Source of the DNA: Vibrio sp. 10N.261.55.A7
GTDB lineage: Bacteria; Pseudomonadota; Gammaproteobacteria; Enterobacterales; Vibrionaceae
Length of the DNA: 38,244 nt
Assembly (NCBI RefSeq): GCF_002877365.1
Contig: NZ_MCWZ01000024.1
Location: 1 to 38,244, forward strand
Direction of reading: 5' to 3'
Numbering within the stretch: the stretch's first letter is position 1; each line of letters opens with the position of its first letter. The notes under the pieces were generated by a model. It did no database searches, was not told the DNA's origin, and saw only the letters and a list, made by a program, of their open reading frames with translations. Positions 33,087-38,244 of this stretch are shown here, in pieces. Made by a program: the position numbers and the translations under genes.

Positions 33087-35414
33087 ATGGATCGCAGCGC
33101 GGTTGCTCAATCATGTCGAGTGTTTTTGGTGTTTATTACTCTGTTGCTCTCTGCCCCTTCTCTTTACGCGACGAATCATTTGGAGTCGAGCAAAGTTAGT
33201 TACGTAGGTAGTGACGCTTGTATCGATTGCCATAACGACGAAGTAATCGCTTGGCAAGGATCGCATCATGATATGGCGATGAAACACGCGACTGAGGAGA
33301 CCGTTCTTGGTGACTTCAACGATAAGACGGTAACTCATAAAAGCAAAGCTAACCGTTTCTTCCGAAAAGGCCAAGAGTTTTGGGTCTACATCCAAGGGCC
33401 GGATGGAAAGTTTCAGGATTACCAAATTAGCTACACGTTCGCATTTGAGCCCTTGCAGCAATACATGGTGGAGTTTGAAGACGGACGAGTGCAACTCATT
33501 CCTTTCGCATGGGACTCTAGAAGCGAAAAAGAAGGAGGACAGCGATGGTTTCATTTGTACCCAGACACCACGGTGACGGACGAGTTTTATTGGACCAATA
33601 CGGGTCAGAACTGGAATTTTATGTGTGCCGATTGCCACTCGACCAATCTAGAAAAGAACTACAGCATAGAGAGCAATACTTACAATACGACGTGGTCGGA
33701 GATTAATGTCGGGTGTGAGGCTTGCCATGGGCCTGCTAGCCAACACATTGAACTCGCAGAGTTGAATGCCGCTCGAAAGAGCTCTAATGACGGGTTTAGT
33801 GCCACAACCCATTACGGCTTTAATCGTAACCTATCAAAGGCTGTGAAAGAGTGGGTCTATCAAGAAAATCAATCCACATTACAACCGAAAGAAATCATTG
33901 AAACCAATCAGCTACAGACGTGTGCTCAATGCCATAGTCGGCGAACACAATTGAATGAAACGGGGGATCATGTCAAAGGGTCATTCTTTGATAAGTATCG
34001 ACTCAGTCTGATTACCCCAGAGCTCTATCATCATGATGGTCAAATCTTTGATGAAGACTATGTTTACGGCTCGTTCCTGCAATCAGCCATGGCAGAAAAA
34101 GGCGTAACGTGTACCAACTGTCATGATCCGCACAGCGCTAAACTGAAAATTCCAGAAGAAGCCGTGTGCAGTCAATGCCACGTTGCATCGGAATACACGC
34201 CAGAAAACCACACCTTTCATCAAGCGAACACCGAAGCGTCAAAATGCACCACCTGCCATATGCCCGAAACGACTTACATGGAAGTTGACCCGCGCAGAGA
34301 TCATAGCTGGCATGTTCCCAGAGCAGATATCAGCCAGCACATCGGCACGCCCAATGTTTGTACCGCGTGTCATGAGGACAAAGACGCAGCGTGGGCAGAC
34401 AAGCAGGTCAGTGAATGGTTTCCTCAATCCAAGTACCGAAATCAACAGCACTTTTCTGTCGCATTTTATGCGGATTCCATTGGTCATCGAGGAGCGTCTG
34501 ATGCGCTCGCGTATTCAGCGCAAGACTCTAGTCTTAGTGACATCATTCGGGCATCGAGCCTTGAACGCATGGCGGGGAATACAGGGCAAAATACGCTGGT
34601 TTCTTTAGCGAGAGCGGTAAAGCATGACAACGAAATGATCAGGCTGGGCGCAATTGCAGGTTCATCAGGGTATCCATTTAAAGACCGTTGGCAGATTTTG
34701 GAGCCGCTGCTAACCGATTCAGTGCTATCTGTTCGGGCAGAAGCGGCGGGCGCTCTGGTCACTTATTGGCAAGAGATGACATTATTTGAAAGAGAAGCGC
34801 TTAACACGGCACTGGAAGATTATATTGAGATTCAGAAATTCAACGCTGACAGAGGATTTGGGCGAACGAACCTAGGGAATGTTTACCGCTCTCTTGGGCA
34901 ATATGAGTTGGCGGTTGATTATTACCAAGGAGCAATCGGGATTGAGCCATATTTCGAAAACAGTTATGTCAATTTGGCGGATCTGTATCGAATGCAAGGC
35001 GATGAGGATAAAGCGATTGAAACACTGGCCTTAGGGTTGGCGGCTCAACCGAATTCCAGCGTATTACCCTATAGCCAAGGGTTAGCACTGCTCAGGATTA
35101 AAGAGTATCCCCAGGCTCGTCGGTTATTGAAACAGGCGGCAGATAATGCGCAGCAAAACCCACAATATTGGTATGTTTATGGCCTGGCAATGGAAAGTGA
35201 AGATGTACTGCTCGCCAGTGACGCACTTAGTAAGGCGTATCAATTTGGAGGAAATCCGCAGTACCTTTACGCACAGTGTGAAGTGCTGGCTCGTAACTTC
35301 AAAACAGGTCGAATTGAGCAAGCGTATAACCAATGCATGTTGTCTCTTGGCAGTATCGCGCCCAAAGAGGCCATGAGTCGACTGAAGGCTTTAGCAGAGT
35401 CACGGCAGCTTTAA
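33087..35414 (+). CDS. Periplasmic octaheme cytochrome c with HEAT-like and TPR repeats
   Basis: A 775-residue protein with an N-terminal signal (about 1-29). Eight CxxCH heme-binding motifs start at residues 45, 180, 210, 279, 342, 361, 387 and 425. The last four are close together, and the arrangement recalls the cytochrome c554-like multiheme family. Residues about 480-570 look like HEAT or PBS-type helical repeats, and about 590-690 are TPR repeats (LGNVYRSLGQYELAVDYY and the following units). The protein is therefore a heme module joined to a protein-interaction module, exported to the periplasm. It may carry electrons, but its redox partner is unknown. It sits between the sulfatases and a MoxR operon. 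AAGGA is upstream of the ATG. Confidence 0.88.
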   Translation: MDRSAVAQSCRVFLVFITLLLSAPSLYATNHLESSKVSYVGSDACIDCHNDEVIAWQGSHHDMAMKHATEETVLGDFNDKTVTHKSKANRFFRKGQEFWVYIQGPDGKFQDYQISYTFAFEPLQQYMVEFEDGRVQLIPFAWDSRSEKEGGQRWFHLYPDTTVTDEFYWTNTGQNWNFMCADCHSTNLEKNYSIESNTYNTTWSEINVGCEACHGPASQHIELAELNAARKSSNDGFSATTHYGFNRNLSKAVKEWVYQENQSTLQPKEIIETNQLQTCAQCHSRRTQLNETGDHVKGSFFDKYRLSLITPELYHHDGQIFDEDYVYGSFLQSAMAEKGVTCTNCHDPHSAKLKIPEEAVCSQCHVASEYTPENHTFHQANTEASKCTTCHMPETTYMEVDPRRDHSWHVPRADISQHIGTPNVCTACHEDKDAAWADKQVSEWFPQSKYRNQQHFSVAFYADSIGHRGASDALAYSAQDSSLSDIIRASSLERMAGNTGQNTLVSLARAVKHDNEMIRLGAIAGSSGYPFKDRWQILEPLLTDSVLSVRAEAAGALVTYWQEMTLFEREALNTALEDYIEIQKFNADRGFGRTNLGNVYRSLGQYELAVDYYQGAIGIEPYFENSYVNLADLYRMQGDEDKAIETLALGLAAQPNSSVLPYSQGLALLRIKEYPQARRLLKQAADNAQQNPQYWYVYGLAMESEDVLLASDALSKAYQFGGNPQYLYAQCEVLARNFKTGRIEQAYNQCMLSLGSIAPKEAMSRLKALAESRQL

Positions 35415-35569
35415 GTGTAAGTGTATGAGCAAGAGCAAGAGGGTAAAAAGAGTCACGTTGTCATGCCTAAAAAGGTGTGGAAACCTTGTCTCGGTATGGT
35501 GTGTATAACCAATAGTTATAAAGCTTGTGAGTAGGATGTACACAGCCAGATTAAATGGAAGGGTGAACG

Positions 35570-36601
35570 ATGAATCAAGCACAACAAGCGATAAACCAAC
35601 TCATTGAGCAGACAGAAAAAAGTGTCATTGGGCAAAGCCATGTCGTACGAGCGTTGGTTATTGGTTTACTAACCAACGGCCATGTCTTGTTAGAGGGGCT
35701 GCCTGGTACGGCAAAAACTCGGTCTGTGAAATCGCTCGCCAATCTGTTGAATACGAGTTTTGGACGCATTCAATTTACTCCGGATCTGTTGCCTTCTGAT
35801 GTCACTGGGACAGAAGTTTACCAAGATCTCGATGGCAAACCGCAGCTCCATTTTCAGGCTGGTCCTATATTCAATAGCATCGTCTTAGCTGATGAGGTCA
35901 ATCGAGCTCCTGCCAAAGTACAGGCTGCATTGCTTGAAGCCATGGCGGAAGGGACCATTACCGTCGGTGGTCAAACCCATGTTTTACCCGAACTGTTCAT
36001 GGTGTTGGCCACTCAAAACCCGGTCGAACAAGAAGGCACCTACCCACTTCCAGAAGCGCAAATGGATCGCTTCATCATGAAAGTCTCCGTAGATTACCCG
36101 GAAGATGAGGCTGAGCGAGAGATCATTCGCCTTGTACGCCGAGAAGAAATGTTGGTTGAAACCTTGGAAGGAACGTTGGTTGAGGCGTCGAGCCAAGCGA
36201 ATGAAGAAACGCATTCGGTCGATGCTCATCCTCTGCACATTGAACCTGAACTTGTGATCGAAGCGAGACGTCAGCTTCCAAATATTGAAGTGTCAGAACT
36301 GGTTGAAGATTACATCGTAGCGCTGGTGATGGCGACGCGTAAACCAGAACGGTATCACGAGACTTCGTTGTCTAAGTGGATAGACATTGGCGCAAGTCCG
36401 AGAGCGTCTATTGCACTTGACAAGTGCGCTCGAGCCAATGCTTGGTTAATGGGTCGTGACCATGTCACGTTAGATGATGTGAGAACGATGCTCCCTGCGG
36501 TGCTTGGTCATCGCTTTACACTTTCCTACGACGCACTCGCTGATGGAATCAGTCATCAACGCGTGGTTGAAGAGTTACTCGATCACGTAGAAATCGGATA
36601 A
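35570..36601 (+). CDS. MoxR-type AAA+ ATPase
   Basis: A 343-residue cytoplasmic ATPase. Walker A is GLPGTAKT (43-50) and Walker B ends in Asp108-Glu109 (LADEVNRAP). The sensor 1 segment (ATQNPVEQEGTYPLPEAQMDRF) and a C-terminal lid with the SPRA motif are present. MoxR proteins act as chaperones that help assemble or activate protein complexes together with VWA-domain partners. It leads an operon with DUF58, DUF4381 and a VWA protein, the usual MoxR-Bat arrangement. AAGGG is upstream of the start. Confidence 0.93.
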   Translation: MNQAQQAINQLIEQTEKSVIGQSHVVRALVIGLLTNGHVLLEGLPGTAKTRSVKSLANLLNTSFGRIQFTPDLLPSDVTGTEVYQDLDGKPQLHFQAGPIFNSIVLADEVNRAPAKVQAALLEAMAEGTITVGGQTHVLPELFMVLATQNPVEQEGTYPLPEAQMDRFIMKVSVDYPEDEAEREIIRLVRREEMLVETLEGTLVEASSQANEETHSVDAHPLHIEPELVIEARRQLPNIEVSELVEDYIVALVMATRKPERYHETSLSKWIDIGASPRASIALDKCARANAWLMGRDHVTLDDVRTMLPAVLGHRFTLSYDALADGISHQRVVEELLDHVEIG

Positions 36602-36613
36602 CCTGGGGGCAAC

Positions 36614-37576
36614 ATGGCTAAGCCACAGAATCCTCCCAAGCCCGACAGTCATGATGAACGCTTATATTGTGATTACGCTCGCTTAGTACGCCTACAAGCT
36701 CAAGCCGAGGCATTTTCACTGCTGCCGCACTTAAAAGCGGGGAGTGTTTTATCAGGACGCCATCACTCTCTGTTTCGAGGTCGTGGTCTCAACTTTGAAG
36801 AGTTACGCCACTATCAGTTGGGGGATGATATTCGCAACCTTGATTGGAAAGTCACGATGCGGACTGGAAAACCTCATGTGCGTAGCTACACCGAAGAAAA
36901 AGACCGTAACATCATCATTTGTGTGGATCAGCGTAGTGCGATGTTTTTCGCATCAAATCAGGTGATGAAGTCTGTGGTGGCGGCTGAAATTGCGGCTTTG
37001 TGCGGCTGGCGCGTACTCAAAGATGGTGACCGAGTTGGCTTTATCGTCGCCTCATCAAAAACCATTACGCATTCTAAGCCTCAGCGTTCACAAAACGATT
37101 TGTTAGCGCAATTGAAACACCTAGTGAAAGCGAACCAAAGCTTAGATGTGAATTCGGTAAACAGTGATGATGTGAGTTTTGACCATTGGCTCAAAGTCAT
37201 AAAGCGTTCAGGGCTGAAGCAATCAACACTGATTTTTATCAGCGATTGGCGCGACTGTTCTGAGAAGAACTTAGACCACCTTAAACAGCTTCAACGCCAC
37301 AATGACATTCTTTCGGTGATGGTGAGCGACCCACTTGAACACGCTTTGCCTGATGAAGTGGCGAAGGCGAATTGGGTTGTCGGTGATGGACGATTTCAGC
37401 TTAACCTAGACAGCGCTTCCAAGGTCTTTAGTGCAAGCGAGGGGCTGACTAAAAAAGCCAATATTCAAAAAAAATCACTTAGCCGCCTAATGGCCGTAAA
37501 GCAGCTTCCCTTTATAGAACTGAATACGTCGGGAGAGCACATTGCTCAATTCCAAAAGTGCATTGGGGGGCGATAG
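36614..37576 (+). CDS. DUF58 domain protein
   Basis: A 320-residue protein with the DUF58 signature YQLGDDIRNLDWKVTMRTG (residues about 67-85) and an RSYTEEKDRN segment next to it. The C-terminal part is related to VWA folds (DQRSAM near 105-110 could be a degenerate metal site). It is a regular partner of MoxR ATPases, probably forming a complex with it. It begins 12 bases after the MoxR gene, with GGGGG upstream, and it is followed directly by the DUF4381 gene. Confidence 0.9.
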   Translation: MAKPQNPPKPDSHDERLYCDYARLVRLQAQAEAFSLLPHLKAGSVLSGRHHSLFRGRGLNFEELRHYQLGDDIRNLDWKVTMRTGKPHVRSYTEEKDRNIIICVDQRSAMFFASNQVMKSVVAAEIAALCGWRVLKDGDRVGFIVASSKTITHSKPQRSQNDLLAQLKHLVKANQSLDVNSVNSDDVSFDHWLKVIKRSGLKQSTLIFISDWRDCSEKNLDHLKQLQRHNDILSVMVSDPLEHALPDEVAKANWVVGDGRFQLNLDSASKVFSASEGLTKKANIQKKSLSRLMAVKQLPFIELNTSGEHIAQFQKCIGGR

Positions 37577-38083
37577 ATGAGTGTCGAACATACCCCACCG
37601 AGCACTTATATTCTCAGAGAACTTCATGACGTGGCCGTGCCCGACAGTATCAGTTGGATGCCACAAACCATCGGTTGGAAGGTTGTTTCTGTACTGCTGA
37701 TGATTGGCGCGATTTATCTGTCTTATCGATTTGTACTTCGTTGGTGGAATAATCGATACAGAGGTGAAGCGCTAGCGGCATTAAAGACCATCTCTATCGA
37801 AGACAGTCATGCACCTAACAAGGTATTTGCCATTTTAAAGGCCGTGCTTCGATACATCGAACCGGGGCACGCCAATTTGTTTGGCCATGATTTTCTTGAA
37901 CGGTTAGAAGGCTATCTTCTGTCCTCTCAGTCTAGGGTTGGATTGGATGAGGAAACAGCACACATCTGGATGCGCAGTTTAGAAAGCCGATCAATTGAGC
38001 TCACAAAAGAGCAAAAGCAAGCGCTGATTGCGTACTCAGAGTATTGGATTACACAGCATAAAGTCGCGGAGGGTAATCAATGA
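37577..38083 (+). CDS. DUF4381 membrane protein
   Basis: A 168-residue protein with one membrane span (about residues 32-54), preceded by a short N-terminal segment containing PDSISWMPQTIGW, a pattern common in DUF4381 proteins. A helical cytoplasmic domain of about 110 residues follows. It begins directly after the DUF58 stop and overlaps the VWA gene by 4 bases (ATGA). Its place in MoxR-Bat operons is conserved, but its function is unknown. Confidence 0.85.
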   Translation: MSVEHTPPSTYILRELHDVAVPDSISWMPQTIGWKVVSVLLMIGAIYLSYRFVLRWWNNRYRGEALAALKTISIEDSHAPNKVFAILKAVLRYIEPGHANLFGHDFLERLEGYLLSSQSRVGLDEETAHIWMRSLESRSIELTKEQKQALIAYSEYWITQHKVAEGNQ

Positions 38084-38244
38084 ACCTCGCCCTCTTATTC
38101 GATAATTTATCGGCTTCAAGTTTTGAATTTTCGTATCCGCTTTGGTTTCTTATTCTGCCACTCCCTATTGTGGTTTACCTGCTTGTTCCTGCCTACCGAA
38201 CGAAGCAGATGGCTATCAAGGTTCCATTCTTTGATGACTTAGTG
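38080..38244 (+). CDS. BatA-like VWA membrane protein, 5' end only
   Basis: The first 55 codons of a gene cut by the window edge. The start overlaps the stop of the DUF4381 gene, and GGAGG lies about 8 bases before the ATG. The N-terminus has the FEFSYPLWFLILPLPIVVYLL pattern in pieces: an aromatic start, a Trp, a Pro-rich turn and a hydrophobic span. This is typical of BatA/VWA proteins that follow MoxR, DUF58 and DUF4381. The metal-binding VWA domain itself lies beyond the window. Confidence 0.75.
   Translation, partial: MNLALLFDNLSASSFEFSYPLWFLILPLPIVVYLLVPAYRTKQMAIKVPFFDDLV

Overview
This window looks like part of a marine gammaproteobacterial genome, most likely a Vibrio and plausibly its second chromosome. 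The evidence is the mannitol locus in the order mtlA-mtlD-mtlR, with what appears to be the Vibrio antisense RNA MtlS opposite the mtlA leader, together with moderate GC, DUF3087 and DUF1826 genes, and secreted sulfatases of marine type. No tRNA, rRNA, CRISPR array, phage or intact insertion sequence was found. The genus is inferred from gene content only.

Region 1 (1-4.7 kb) holds a 30-residue membrane peptide with a terminator, a DUF3087 membrane protein followed by a GNAT acetyltransferase, a short-chain dehydrogenase broken by one missing base, and a secreted DJ-1/PfpI protein divergent from a LysR regulator. Two LysR-type boxes lie exactly 30 bp apart between the last two. Region 2 (4.8-8 kb, minus strand) is a tight four-gene unit: a DUF1611 protein, an alanine/ornithine-racemase-like PLP protein, a lipoprotein and a small helical protein. 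Its leader contains a 19-codon ORF with a good ribosome binding site, hairpins and a terminator-like stem, so attenuation is possible. This is the best candidate here for a little-described system, perhaps D-amino-acid metabolism.

Region 3 (8-10.8 kb) is sparse and AT-rich. It has a 37-bp palindrome, a secreted protein built from two similar halves, a double hairpin, and a secreted protein with lysozyme-like landmarks. Region 4 (10.8-18.2 kb) has a large cyclic-di-GMP protein (LacI-type sensor without a DNA-binding head, PAS, GGDEF, EAL) next to mtlR, mtlD and mtlA. The mtlA control region carries a class II CRP promoter, further CRP-like sites and the predicted MtlS RNA.

Region 5 (18.2-24.3 kb) contains a VOC enzyme, a LysE exporter divergent from an Lrp/AsnC regulator, an outer-membrane barrel, a DUF1826 protein behind a Zur-like box, a patatin lipoprotein and a 58-residue protein. 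Region 6 (24.4-29.3 kb) is a four-gene exporter operon (TolC, HlyD, two ABC-2 permeases) that lacks an ATPase gene. Region 7 (29.4-38.2 kb) has two divergent paralogous sulfatases, an octaheme cytochrome c with HEAT-like and TPR repeats, and the start of a MoxR-DUF58-DUF4381-VWA operon cut by the window end. The recurring arrangement of sulfatases, multiheme protein and MoxR/VWA genes suggests a joint envelope function, but that is inference.
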